A stretch of 64,000 nucleotides of DNA from Streptomyces smaragdinus (GCF_009604385.1 NZ_WEGJ01000022.1:45496-109495); one strand, 5' to 3'. Positions 7,078-15,039 are shown, numbered from the stretch's first letter. Notes: generated from the sequence alone by a model not told the origin. Program-made: numbers and translations.

Positions 7078-8403
7078 GTGTCCGTCGACCTGGTCCTGCG
7101 TTCGCGCCGCGTCATCACCCCCGAGGGGGAGCGCCCGGCCGCGGTCGCCGTCACCGCCGGCCGCATCGAGGCCGTCCTGCCGTACGAGACCCCGCTCGCC
7201 GCCCCGCTGGCGGACCTCGGCGACCACGTGCTGCTGCCCGGCCTGGTGGACACCCACGTGCACGTCAACGACCCCGGCCGCACCGCCTGGGAGGGCTTTC
7301 GCTCCGCGACCCGCGCGGCGGCGGCCGGCGGCGTCACCACGATCGTCGACATGCCCCTCAACAGCCTGCCGCCCACCACCACCCGCCCCGCCCTCGGCGT
7401 CAAGCGCGACGTGGCGAGGCACCGGGTGCACGTCGACACCGGCTTCTGGGGCGGCGCCGTCCCCGGCAACCTCGACGACCTCGAACCCCTCCACGACGCC
7501 GGGGTGTTCGGCTTCAAGTGCTTCCTCTCGCCGTCCGGCGTCGACGAGTTCCCCCCGCTCGCCGGCGACGGCCTGGAGGCCGCCCTGGCCGCGATCGCGG
7601 CCCTCGGCGGACTCCTGATCGTGCACGCCGAGGACCCCGGCGTCCTGGCCGCCGCCCCCCAGGTGCCCGGCGCGCGCTACGCCGACTTCCTTGCCTCCCG
7701 CCCGCCCGAGGCCGAGACCCGCGCCGTCCGCCGGCTGATCACCCTCGCGCGGAAGTACGACGCCCGCGTCCACGTCCTGCACCTCTCCTCCGCCGCCGCG
7801 CTGCCCCTGATCGCCGCCGCGAAGGCCGACGGCGTCCGCGTCACCGCCGAGACCTGCCCGCACTTCCTCACCCTCACCGCCGAGGAGGTCCCGGACGGGG
7901 CGAGCGCCTTCAAGTGCTGCCCGCCCATCCGCGAGGCCGCCAACCGCGACGCGCTGTGGGACGCCCTGGCCGACGGCACCCTCGACTGCGTCGTCTCCGA
8001 CCACTCGCCCTCCACGGCGGATCTCAAGACCCCCGACTTCGCCACCGCCTGGGGCGGCATCTCCTCCCTCCAGCTGGGCCTCCCGGCGATCTGGACCGAG
8101 GCCCGGCGCCGCGGCCGGACGCTCACGGACGTGGCCCGCTGGATGTCCGCCGGCCCCGCCGCGCTCGCCGGGCTGACCCGCAAGGGCGCGATCGCCCCCG
8201 GCCGTGACGCGGACTTCGCCGTCCTCGCCCCGGACGAGACCTTCACCGTCGACCCGGCGGACCTCGAGCACCGCAACCCGGTCACCGCCTACGCCGGCCG
8301 GCGGCTGTCCGGCGTCGTGCGCTCCACCTGGCTGCGGGGGACCCTGATCGCGGAACACGGCGTGCCGGGTGAGGCCCGGGGCGAGCTGCTCTCCCGTAAC
8401 TGA
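7078..8403 (+). CDS. allB: Allantoinase
   Basis: 441 residues from GTG 7078, with GGAAGGGG upstream. Amidohydrolase fold: metal ligands in DTHVHVNDPG (about residues 57-66), the carboxylated lysine in GVFGFKCFLSPSGVDEFPPL near 150, further ligands in LIVHAEDP and VHVLHLSSAAALPL, and the catalytic aspartate in VVSDHSPS near 308. The enzyme hydrolyses allantoin to allantoate in the cytoplasm. The allantoicase gene follows after nine bases and the IclR regulator is divergent. The open frame extends more than 200 bases upstream through the operator region, so GTG 7078 with its ribosome binding site is preferred. Confidence 0.92.
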   Translation: MSVDLVLRSRRVITPEGERPAAVAVTAGRIEAVLPYETPLAAPLADLGDHVLLPGLVDTHVHVNDPGRTAWEGFRSATRAAAAGGVTTIVDMPLNSLPPTTTRPALGVKRDVARHRVHVDTGFWGGAVPGNLDDLEPLHDAGVFGFKCFLSPSGVDEFPPLAGDGLEAALAAIAALGGLLIVHAEDPGVLAAAPQVPGARYADFLASRPPEAETRAVRRLITLARKYDARVHVLHLSSAAALPLIAAAKADGVRVTAETCPHFLTLTAEEVPDGASAFKCCPPIREAANRDALWDALADGTLDCVVSDHSPSTADLKTPDFATAWGGISSLQLGLPAIWTEARRRGRTLTDVARWMSAGPAALAGLTRKGAIAPGRDADFAVLAPDETFTVDPADLEHRNPVTAYAGRRLSGVVRSTWLRGTLIAEHGVPGEARGELLSRN

Positions 8404-8412
8404 AAGGCGACC

Positions 8413-9543
8413 ATGAAGCGCTTCACCGGTGACGCGGGCCCGTACCCCGGCGGCGATCCGTACGCCGACTACCGCACCTCCGTCTTCCCCTTCGCCGCCG
8501 CCTGTGATCTCGCCGACCGGCGGCTGGGCGCGGGCGTGATCGCGGCGAGCGACGAGTTCTTCGCCGACCGGGAGAACCTCCTCGCGCCCGGCCCCGCGCG
8601 CTTCGACCCCGGGACGTTCGGGCACAAGGGCAAGATCATGGACGGCTGGGAGACCCGCCGCCGGCGCGGCGCCGCGGCCGGGGCGCCGCATCCGGGGGAC
8701 GGTGACCACGACTGGGCGCTGGTCCGCCTCGGCGCGCCGGGGCTGATCGGCGGGATCGTCGTCGACACGGCGCACTTCCGGGGCAACTACGGCAAGTGGG
8801 TGTCCGTCGAGGGCACGTCGCTGCCCGGCACCCCGGCGCCCGCGGACCTGCTCGCGGCGGACGTGCCGTGGACGGAGCTCGTACCGCGTACGGAGGTCGG
8901 CGGACACGCGGCGAACGGCTTCACCGTGACGTCCGCGCGGCGCTTCACCCATCTGCTGCTGCGCCAGTACCCCGACGGGGGGATCGCCCGGCTGCGGGTG
9001 TACGGGACGGTCCTGCCGGACCCCGGCTGGCTGGCGGCGCTGGGGACCTGCGATCTGGCGGCGCTGGAGCACGGCGGCTCCGTGGAGGACGCCTCCGACC
9101 GGTTCTACTCGCCCCCGGAGAACACGATCCTGCCCGGGCGGCCGGGGCGGATGGACGACGGCTGGGAGACCCGGCGCCGGCGTGACAAGGGCCACGACTG
9201 GATCCGCTACGCGCTCGCCGCGCAGGCCGAGCTGCGGGCGGTGGAGATCGACACGGCGTATCTGAAGGGGAACGCGGCGGGCTGGGCGTCCCTGTCGGTG
9301 TCGGACGACGGCGACTGGACGGAGATCCTCCCGCGCACCCGGCTGCAGCCGGACACCAACCACCGCTTCGTCCTCCCGGCCCCCGCCACCGCCCGCCGGG
9401 TGCGGCTCGACGTCTTCCCGGACGGCGGCATCTCCCGCCTGCGCCTGCACGGCAGCCTTACGGCGACGGGGGCGCGGGAGCTGGCCGAGCGGTACGCGGC
9501 GGCGCGCCGAGACGGGCGTCCAGATACCCCCCCAGGTATTTGA
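8413..9543 (+). CDS. alc: Allantoicase
   Basis: 376 residues with the internal duplication typical of allantoicases. The first repeat contains KIMDGWETRRRRG near 75 and VVDTAHFRGNYGKWVSVEG near 115. The second contains RMDDGWETRRRRDKGHDWI near 250 and VEIDTAYLKGNAAGWASL near 275. It hydrolyses allantoate to ureidoglycolate and urea, the step after allantoinase. The pair with allB forms a two-gene operon. The last codons overlap the first sulfur-regulon operator, so the end of this gene doubles as regulatory DNA for the next unit. Confidence 0.93.
   Translation: MKRFTGDAGPYPGGDPYADYRTSVFPFAAACDLADRRLGAGVIAASDEFFADRENLLAPGPARFDPGTFGHKGKIMDGWETRRRRGAAAGAPHPGDGDHDWALVRLGAPGLIGGIVVDTAHFRGNYGKWVSVEGTSLPGTPAPADLLAADVPWTELVPRTEVGGHAANGFTVTSARRFTHLLLRQYPDGGIARLRVYGTVLPDPGWLAALGTCDLAALEHGGSVEDASDRFYSPPENTILPGRPGRMDDGWETRRRRDKGHDWIRYALAAQAELRAVEIDTAYLKGNAAGWASLSVSDDGDWTEILPRTRLQPDTNHRFVLPAPATARRVRLDVFPDGGISRLRLHGSLTATGARELAERYAAARRDGRPDTPPGI
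9524..9539. promoter_or_regulatory. CstR/CsoR-type operator 1 (ATACC-N6-GGTAT)
   Basis: ATACCCCCCCAGGTAT is a G/C-centred inverted repeat of the kind bound by CsoR-family repressors. It lies inside the 3' end of the allantoicase gene, 77 bases before the rhodanese start. Operator 2 follows 58 bases later. Confidence 0.7.
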
Positions 9544-9581
9544 CAAGCCTTCGCCTCCCTGGTTACTGTCTTCTCATCGAC

Positions 9582-9597
9582 ATACCCAGGGGGGTAT
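9582..9597. promoter_or_regulatory. CstR/CsoR-type operator 2 (ATACC-N6-GGTAT)
   Basis: ATACCCAGGGGGGTAT, directly upstream of the GGAGGTAG ribosome binding site of the rhodanese gene. Same consensus and spacing as the other four sites in this locus. Confidence 0.75.
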
Positions 9598-9615
9598 CTG
9601 GAGGTAGTTCTCGGC

Positions 9616-9942
9616 ATGGCGCGTGAAATAGATCTCGACACCTTCGCCGGCGAGTGGGCCGACGGCGCCTTCGTCGTCGACGTACGCGAGCCCGACGAGT
9701 ACCGGGAGGCGCACGTCCCCGGCGCGGTCCTCGCCCCGCTCTCCACCCTGGCCGGCGCGTACCTGGCGCTGCCCGAGGGTCGTCCCGTGTACGTCATCTG
9801 CGCCAGCGGCAACCGCAGCAAGGCCGGCGCCGACGTGCTGACCAACGCCGGGGCGGACACCTACTCCGTCGCCGGCGGCACCCGCGGCTGGGCCCGTGCC
9901 GGCCGCCCCGTGGTGACCGGGGACGCTCCCGGCGCCCGCTGA
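9616..9942 (+). CDS. Single-domain rhodanese sulfurtransferase
   Basis: 108 residues, one rhodanese domain. It has VVDVREPDEYREAHVPGA near residue 20 and the active-site loop VICASGNRSKAG near 63, whose cysteine carries the persulfide. It should move sulfane sulfur between thiols in the cytoplasm. The ribosome binding site GGAGGTAG directly follows operator 2. It opens a cluster of sulfur-handling genes that all have CstR-type operators upstream, so persulfide or sulfide stress probably induces it. Confidence 0.85.
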   Translation: MAREIDLDTFAGEWADGAFVVDVREPDEYREAHVPGAVLAPLSTLAGAYLALPEGRPVYVICASGNRSKAGADVLTNAGADTYSVAGGTRGWARAGRPVVTGDAPGAR

Positions 9943-9997
9943 CCTTCCCTTTTCTTCTTCTTCCCCGCGCCCCGACCGGGCCGCAGCACGCCCTCTT

Positions 9998-10017
9998 TTA
10001 TACCCCCCAGGGTATAA
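9998..10017. promoter_or_regulatory. CstR/CsoR-type operator 3
   Basis: TTATACC-CCCCAG-GGTATAA, a perfect 7+7 inverted repeat and the most symmetric member of the set. It lies 23 bases before the persulfide dioxygenase start. Confidence 0.78.
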
Positions 10018-10040
10018 GAAACGCACCTACGGAGGTTTCC

Positions 10041-11429
10041 GTGTTCCTCACCCAGTACTACCTCGACTGCCTCTCCCAGGCCTCGTACATGATCGCCGAC
10101 GAGGGCACCGGCCGGGCCGTGGTCGTCGACCCGCGCCGTGACGTCTCCGAGTACCTGGCGGACGCCGAGGCGCACGGGTTCACCGTGGTCGGCGTCATCA
10201 ACACCCACTTCCACGCCGACTTCATCGCAGGCCACCTCGAGATGGCCGCCCGGACCGGCGCCTGGATCGGCTACGGCAGCCGCGCCGAGACCGACTACCC
10301 CATCCGCAAGCTCACCGACGGCGAGAGGATCGGCCTCGGCGACGTCACGCTGCAGATCATGGAGACCCCGGGCCACACCCCGGAGTCCGTCAGCGTGGTC
10401 GTGTACGAGCGGGCCGCGGACGCCGTCCCGTACGGCGTGCTCACCGGTGACGCCCTGTTCATCGGCGACGTGGGCCGCCCGGACCTGCTGGCCTCGGTCG
10501 GCGTGACCGCCGAGGAGCTCGGCGCCATGCTGCACGACAGCGTGCAGAACAAGCTGATGGGCCTGCCGGACGAGGTGCGCGTCTTCCCCGCGCACGGCGC
10601 CGGGTCCGCCTGCGGCAAGAACCTCTCCACCGAGAAGCAGTCGACGATCGGGCAGCAGCGCCTGACGAACTACGCCTGCGCGCCGATGAGCAAGGACGAC
10701 TTCGTCGCCCTGGTGACGGCCGGCCAGCCCTCCGCCCCCGGCTACTTCGCCTACGACGCCGACCTCAACCGCCGCCGGCACGAGCTCTTCGACCCGGCGA
10801 CCGCCCCCCGGCCGCTGTCCGCCGAGGAGTTCACCGCCCGCCGTGCGGCCGGCGCCGTGGTGGTCGACGCCCGTGACCCGCAGGAGTTCGCCGCCGGACA
10901 TCTGCGCGGCGCGGTCAACGTGCCGGCCGACGGCCGGTTCGCCGAGCAGGCCGGCACCGTGCTGGACCCGAAGGACGAGCTGCTGGTCCTCGCCCCGCAG
11001 AACCGCGAGGAGGAGATGGTCACCCGGCTCGCGCGCATCGGCTTCGACAAGGTCACCGGCTACCTGCGCTCGCCCGACGACGCCCTCACGGCCCTGGCCG
11101 CCGAGGTCACCCCGGCCAGCCGGCTGACCGCCGCCCAGCTGCGCGACGCCCTCGCCGGCGAGCACCCCCCGGTCGTGGTCGACGTCCGCAACTGCGGCGA
11201 GCGCGCGGACAACGCCTTCATCGAGGGCGCCGTGCACATCTCCCTGGGCGAGCTGCCGCACCGGCTGGACGAGCTGCCGCGCGAGCGGCCGCTGGTCCTG
11301 CACTGCGCCGGCGGCCACCGCTCCTCCATCGCCGCCAGCCTGCTGCGCCGGCGCGGCTTCACCGACGTCTCCGACGTCCTCGGCGGCTACGCGGCCTGGG
11401 CCCTGCTGAACGCCCCCGCCGCCGTCTGA
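10041..11429 (+). CDS. Persulfide dioxygenase-rhodanese fusion (CstB/ETHE1-like)
   Basis: 462 residues from GTG 10041, with GGAGG at 10031-10035. Residues 1-230 form a metallo-beta-lactamase domain with the iron-binding THFHADFIAGH, LTGDALFIGDVGRPD and VFPAHGAG motifs of persulfide dioxygenases. Two rhodanese domains follow, at about 260-355 and 370-455. In the first, the catalytic cysteine loop is replaced by LAPQNREEEM, so it is probably inactive. The second keeps the cysteine in LHCAGGHRSS. The enzyme should oxidise glutathione-, mycothiol- or cysteine-type persulfides to sulfite or thiosulfate. This architecture matches CstB of Staphylococcus aureus. Confidence 0.88.
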   Translation: MFLTQYYLDCLSQASYMIADEGTGRAVVVDPRRDVSEYLADAEAHGFTVVGVINTHFHADFIAGHLEMAARTGAWIGYGSRAETDYPIRKLTDGERIGLGDVTLQIMETPGHTPESVSVVVYERAADAVPYGVLTGDALFIGDVGRPDLLASVGVTAEELGAMLHDSVQNKLMGLPDEVRVFPAHGAGSACGKNLSTEKQSTIGQQRLTNYACAPMSKDDFVALVTAGQPSAPGYFAYDADLNRRRHELFDPATAPRPLSAEEFTARRAAGAVVVDARDPQEFAAGHLRGAVNVPADGRFAEQAGTVLDPKDELLVLAPQNREEEMVTRLARIGFDKVTGYLRSPDDALTALAAEVTPASRLTAAQLRDALAGEHPPVVVDVRNCGERADNAFIEGAVHISLGELPHRLDELPRERPLVLHCAGGHRSSIAASLLRRRGFTDVSDVLGGYAAWALLNAPAAV

Positions 11430-11525
11430 CATCCCCTGACGGCCGCCGGCGCCCCCGCGGCCGGGACCTCACGCCCTGACCGATCCCCGCCCGGGGAGCG
11501 CCGGCCCGACCCATGCCTCCGCGTA

Positions 11526-11541
11526 TACCCCACCCCGTATT
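11526..11541. promoter_or_regulatory. CstR/CsoR-type operator 4 (one mismatch)
   Basis: ATACC-CCACCC-CGTAT. The right half-site has C in place of the first G. It lies 46 bases before the rhodanese-DUF2892 gene and has the same 16-bp geometry as the other sites. Confidence 0.6.
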
Positions 11542-11587
11542 TCTCCCCGGGGTGGGCCCCTGAAACAGACCATCGAGGAGCCCCTCC

Positions 11588-12160
11588 ATGACCGCCACCG
11601 CCACCGGCCTCACCCCCGCCGCCCTCCAGGCCCTCATACGCGACGGCCACGGCCCCCGGCTGCTGGACGTCCGGACCCCCGGCGAGTTCCAGAGCGCCCA
11701 CATCCCCGGCGCGTACAACGTGCCCCTGGACACCCTGCGCGAACACCGCGCCGAGCTGCTGGACCACCTCGACGAGGGTGTGGTGCTGATCTGTCGCTCC
11801 GGCGGGCGCGCCGCCCAGGCGGAGGCGGCCCTCGCCGAGGCCGGGCTGCCCGGACTGCGGGTGCTGGACGGCGGCATGATGGCCTGGGAGGCCGCCGGCG
11901 CGCCCGTCAACCAGGGGCCCAAGCGCTGGGACCTCGAGCGCCAGGTCCGCCTCGTCGCCGGCTCGATCGTGCTGGTCACGGGCATTTCCGGGCTGTTCGT
12001 GCCGGGCCTGCACCTCATCGGCACCGCCGTCGGCGCCGGTCTGACGTTCGCCGCGCTCAGCAATACCTGCGCCATGGGCATGATGCTGTCCAAGCTGCCG
12101 TACAACCGCGGCCCGCGCACCGACATCCGTACCGTCATCGCGTCCCTGCGGGATCGCTGA
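11588..12160 (+). CDS. Membrane-anchored rhodanese-DUF2892 protein (YgaP-like)
   Basis: 190 residues. An N-terminal rhodanese domain (LLDVRTPGEFQSAHIPGA near 24, active loop LICRSGGRAAQAE near 75) is followed by a DUF2892 domain. That domain has two hydrophobic helices (VRLVAGSIVLVTGISGLFV and a Gly/Ala-rich stretch) and the NTCAMGMMLSKLPYNR signature. It is a YgaP-type inner-membrane sulfurtransferase and may pass sulfur to the exporter encoded next. The start has GAGGAG upstream. Its TGA shares a base with the next ATG (TGATG at 12158-12162), so the two are coupled. Confidence 0.87.
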   Translation: MTATATGLTPAALQALIRDGHGPRLLDVRTPGEFQSAHIPGAYNVPLDTLREHRAELLDHLDEGVVLICRSGGRAAQAEAALAEAGLPGLRVLDGGMMAWEAAGAPVNQGPKRWDLERQVRLVAGSIVLVTGISGLFVPGLHLIGTAVGAGLTFAALSNTCAMGMMLSKLPYNRGPRTDIRTVIASLRDR

Positions 12161-13038
12161 TGATCACGTTCATCCTCGCGGCGTCCGTCCTGATCGGCAT
12201 CAGCCTGGGCATTCTCGGCGGCGGCGGCTCCATCCTGACCGTCCCGATCCTGGTCTACCTGGCCGGTCAGGACAGCAAGGAGGCCATCGCCACCTCGCTC
12301 TTCGTGGTCGGCGTCACCAGCCTCGTCGGGCTGATCCCGCACGCCCGCGCCGGCCGGGTGCGCTGGCGCACCGGGCTGATCTTCGGCACGGTCGCCATGG
12401 TCGGCGCCTACGGCGGCGGCAGGCTCGCGGAGTACATCTCCGGCACCGTGCTGCTGATCGCGTTCGCCCTGATGATGCTGGCCACCGCCGCCGCCATGCT
12501 GCGCAGGAAGCGCGGGGACGCGGCGCCGAAGCCGGCGCACACCGAGTTGCCGGTGAAGCATGTGATCGTCGAGGGTCTGGTCGTCGGCGCGGTCACCGGT
12601 CTGGTCGGCTCCGGCGGCGGCTTCCTCGTCGTCCCGGCGCTCGCGCTGCTCGGCGGACTGCCGATGAGCGTCGCCGTCGGTACGTCGCTGCTGGTCATCG
12701 CCATGAAGTCGTTCTCCGGACTGGCCGGGCACCTGTCCGGCGTCGAGATCGACTGGGGCATGGCGCTCATGGTCACCGCCGCCGCCGTCGTCGGCAGCCT
12801 GATCGGCAGCCGCTTCGCCGGCCGGATCCCGCAGGAAACCCTGCGCACGGCCTTCGGCTGGTTCGTGGTGGTCATGGGCGTCTTCGTGCTCAGCCAGAAC
12901 CTCCCGCACGCCGTCTGGGCCAGCCCGCTGACCTGGACCGGTCTCGGCGTCGCCCTCGCGGCGGGCGTGACATGGACGACAGCCCGGCGTCGCCGCACGC
13001 CGCGGACTCCGGAACGGATACCCCAAGGGGTATCCTAG
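12160..13038 (+). CDS. TauE/SafE family sulfite/organosulfur exporter
   Basis: 292 residues with about eight hydrophobic segments in two homologous halves. Each half opens with a Gly-rich loop, LGILGGGGSILTVPILVYL near residue 18 and GLVGSGGGFLVVPALALLG near 147, as in TauE/SafE permeases. It probably exports sulfite or thiosulfate produced by the persulfide dioxygenase. It is coupled to the rhodanese-DUF2892 gene. The last codons (IPQGVS) are written by operator 5, so the gene end and the regulator's control region overlap. Confidence 0.85.
   Translation: MITFILAASVLIGISLGILGGGGSILTVPILVYLAGQDSKEAIATSLFVVGVTSLVGLIPHARAGRVRWRTGLIFGTVAMVGAYGGGRLAEYISGTVLLIAFALMMLATAAAMLRRKRGDAAPKPAHTELPVKHVIVEGLVVGAVTGLVGSGGGFLVVPALALLGGLPMSVAVGTSLLVIAMKSFSGLAGHLSGVEIDWGMALMVTAAAVVGSLIGSRFAGRIPQETLRTAFGWFVVVMGVFVLSQNLPHAVWASPLTWTGLGVALAAGVTWTTARRRRTPRTPERIPQGVS
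13016..13035. promoter_or_regulatory. CstR/CsoR-type operator 5, autoregulatory
   Basis: GGATACC-CCAAGG-GGTATCC, a perfect 7+7 inverted repeat 42 bases upstream of the cstR-like GTG and inside the 3' end of the exporter gene. Its position suggests the repressor controls its own gene. Confidence 0.75.
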
Positions 13039-13077
13039 GTTCGAAAGGTGGTGAACAGGGTGGACAGGAGAAACCCG

Positions 13078-13344
13078 GTGAAAGTCGAAGAGGCAGCGAT
13101 GGCCCCGGTCCTCAACCGGCTGCGCCGCGCACAGGGACAGCTCGCGGGCGTCATCACGATGATCGAGGCGGGCCGGGACTGTCAGGACGTCGTCACCCAG
13201 CTCGCCGCCGTCTCCCGCGCGCTCGACCGGGCCGGCTTCAAGATCGTCGCCAGCGGAATGCGCCAGTGCCTCGCCGACAGCGAGGAGGGCGCGCCCCCGA
13301 TGAGCGAGCAGGAGCTGGAGAAGCTCTTCCTCGCCCTGGCGTAG
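13078..13344 (+). CDS. cstR: CsoR-family repressor, probably CstR-type persulfide sensor
   Basis: 88 residues from GTG 13078, chosen because CAGGAGAAACCCG places AGGAG at the right distance. An in-frame GTG at 13048 is the alternative. All-helical DUF156/CsoR fold: LNRLRRAQGQLAGVITMIE, then cysteine 35 in GRDCQDV and cysteine 64 in GMRQCLAD. Copper-sensing CsoR has a Cys-His-Cys triad. Here the histidine position (60) is glycine, leaving only the two cysteines that CstR proteins cross-link with persulfides. Five matching operators and the sulfur-detoxification neighbours support CstR rather than copper sensing. Confidence 0.8.
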   Translation: MKVEEAAMAPVLNRLRRAQGQLAGVITMIEAGRDCQDVVTQLAAVSRALDRAGFKIVASGMRQCLADSEEGAPPMSEQELEKLFLALA

Positions 13345-13356
13345 GCAGCACCCGCG

Positions 13357-13389
13357 GCGCCCCCTGTGCGATCACCGCGCAGGGGGCGC
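13357..13389 (+). terminator. Stem-loop after cstR
   Basis: GCGCCCCCTG pairs perfectly with CAGGGGGCGC around a 13-base loop, just after the repressor stop. It ends the sulfur locus. Confidence 0.65.
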
Positions 13390-13468
13390 TGTGTCGCACG
13401 GACACCGGATCCGGCCCAGACTGATACCAGGGGCGGGTCCGTACGCGCGAGGAGAGGACGACCGACCC

Positions 13469-13822
13469 ATGAGCGACGACGACAAGGTCACCGTCGGCCT
13501 GAGCGCCTGCTCGGCCCAGGACGCGGCCGCGGTGCTCGAGGCGCTCGGCGACACCTTCGAGACGAACTGGCGCCGCGGCGAGCCCCCGCCCGAGGCCGCC
13601 CCCGGCCACCCCCAGGTGTGGGTCGCCACCGTCGACACCGCCCACCCCGCCGGCGCCGCCCACCCCCCGGCCCTCGGCGCCTCGGTCACCGCGGACCTCC
13701 AGGGCGGCTATCTGGCCGTGGACCGGGTACGGGACGCCCTGGCGGACACGTACACCGTCCGCGAGGAGGGCACGGCGGCGGGCGACCAGGAGAAGGACGT
13801 ACGCCTGCGGCTGACGAACTGA
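13469..13822 (+). CDS. Conserved hypothetical protein
   Basis: 117 residues starting at ATG 13469, with GGAGAGG about twelve bases upstream. No family recognised. It begins MSDDDKVTVGLSACSAQDAAAVLEALG, continues with a Pro/Ala-rich linker (GEPPPEAAPGHPQVWVATVD) and ends in a charged segment (EEGTAAGDQEKDVRLRL). No signal peptide or membrane segment is evident. It is monocistronic between the cstR terminator and the lipase gene. Codon use is typical of the window, which supports a real gene. Confidence 0.55.
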   Translation: MSDDDKVTVGLSACSAQDAAAVLEALGDTFETNWRRGEPPPEAAPGHPQVWVATVDTAHPAGAAHPPALGASVTADLQGGYLAVDRVRDALADTYTVREEGTAAGDQEKDVRLRLTN

Positions 13823-13995
13823 CCGCCGTGGCCGGCGAACCCCGGACCGCCGACGCGTACCCCGACGGATTCACCGGCCCGGCCCGTGCCGTTTTCGCCC
13901 CCACCACCCGCGCGGCCTGCGAACGCGATCTCACCGCGATGTAGCCCCGTCCGGCCCGCGGTCTCCCGGCGAACAGACTTTGTCCCTCCGGCGGA

Positions 13996-14026
13996 TTGAC
14001 AGACCGTCGGCCACCGTCTGAATGTA
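13996..14026 (+). promoter_or_regulatory. Weak promoter candidate upstream of the lipase gene
   Basis: TTGACA at 13996-14001 is a perfect -35 hexamer. The best -10 candidate is GAATGT at 14020-14025 (18-base spacing), a poor match. A TACT-CCCC-AGTA inverted repeat follows at 14025-14036. Confidence 0.35.
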
Positions 14027-14078
14027 CTCCCCAGTAAGAGATCCGCGTGATCCGCGCGGACGGGGAGTGGAGGCGGCA

Positions 14079-14990
14079 GTGGCCGAGCAGGGGCTCAGGG
14101 AACAGCGCGGCAGAGGAGACCGGCGGCGGGCGGCGGTCGCGCTCGCGGTGTCGGGGGCGGCGGCCCTCGTCGTCGGCGGGACGGCGGTGCCCGCGCAGGC
14201 GGACCCCGCCGAGCACTACGTCGCCCTCGGCGACTCGTACACCTCGGGGCCCCGCATCCCCACCCAGGTCGACGTGGCCTGCGAGCGTTCCGACCAGAAC
14301 TACCCGTCGCTGACGGCGAAGGCGCTCGGCGTCGCGACGTTCGAGGACGCGAGCTGCGGCGGCGCCCGCACCACGCACATGTGGGAGGCACAGGGCGCCA
14401 ACCCGCCCCAGCTGGACGCCATCGACAAGAAGACCACCCTGGTCACCGTCGGCATCAGCGGCAACGACATCGGCTTCGGCGAGATCATCGGCACCTGTAC
14501 GGTCCTCAGCTTCACCGACCCCACCGGCAACCCCTGCCAGCGCCAGTACACGGCGACCGGCGAGGACGTGCTGGCCACGCGGATCGCGGACGCCCGGACC
14601 AAGGTCGACGCCGTGCTCGACGCGATCCACGAGCGCTCCCCGCGGGCCCGGGTCGTCGTCGTGGGCTACCCGGTGATCGTCCCCGACGACGGGGTGGGCT
14701 GCTGGCCGGCCGTGCAGATGGCCGCGGGCGACATCCCGTACCTGCGGGACACGGAGAAGCGGCTCAACGCCATGCTGGCGGACGCCGCCGCGCACAACCG
14801 CGCCGCGTACACCGACACGTACGCCTCGACCGTCGGCCACGACATCTGCAAGTCCCCGGCGGACCGCTGGGTCGAGCCGCTGGTCCCGGCGAGCCCCGCC
14901 GGCTCCTTCCACCCCAACGCCAAGGGCGAGGCGGCCATGGCCGACGCCGTGGTGGCGACGCTGGCGAAGCCGGGTCGCGGGCGGTTCTGA
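14079..14990 (+). CDS. Secreted SGNH/GDSL lipase or esterase
   Basis: 303 residues from GTG 14079, with GGAGGC upstream. In-frame starts exist further 5' (14022, 14067). The N-terminus is a Sec signal peptide: arginine-rich, then AAVALAVSGAAALVVGGTA, with cleavage likely after VPAQA. The SGNH blocks are all present: catalytic serine in ALGDSYTSG, glycine in CGGARTTH, asparagine in GISGNDIGFG and the histidine in SFHPNAKGE. Paired cysteines suggest disulfides, as in Streptomyces extracellular lipases and phospholipases. It should hydrolyse esters outside the cell; the substrate is not predictable. Confidence 0.87.
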   Translation: MAEQGLREQRGRGDRRRAAVALAVSGAAALVVGGTAVPAQADPAEHYVALGDSYTSGPRIPTQVDVACERSDQNYPSLTAKALGVATFEDASCGGARTTHMWEAQGANPPQLDAIDKKTTLVTVGISGNDIGFGEIIGTCTVLSFTDPTGNPCQRQYTATGEDVLATRIADARTKVDAVLDAIHERSPRARVVVVGYPVIVPDDGVGCWPAVQMAAGDIPYLRDTEKRLNAMLADAAAHNRAAYTDTYASTVGHDICKSPADRWVEPLVPASPAGSFHPNAKGEAAMADAVVATLAKPGRGRF

Positions 14991-15001
14991 GGCACGTCCG
15001 G

Positions 15002-15035
15002 GGGGCCGGTGCGGGCTGTGGTCCGCGCCGGCCCC
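15002..15035 (+). terminator. Stem-loop after the lipase gene
   Basis: GGGGCCGG and CCGGCCCC form the outer stem; GCGG and CCGC extend it inside. It lies 12 bases past the lipase stop and just before the P450 promoter-like hexamer. Confidence 0.5.
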
Positions 15036-15039
15036 GACG

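Noticed and set aside
6904..9546. An 880-codon minus-strand reading opposite allB and alc
   Set aside because: Low-complexity antisense shadow of two genes with clear enzyme motifs.
13078..13344. The CsoR-family protein as a copper sensor
   Set aside because: The copper-ligand histidine is replaced by glycine, and no copper ATPase or chaperone gene is nearby. The neighbours are all sulfur genes.
14025..14036. TACT-CCCC-AGTA as a regulator site before the lipase gene
   Set aside because: Only four-base arms and a single occurrence; such short palindromes are expected by chance, so it is mentioned only within the promoter entry.
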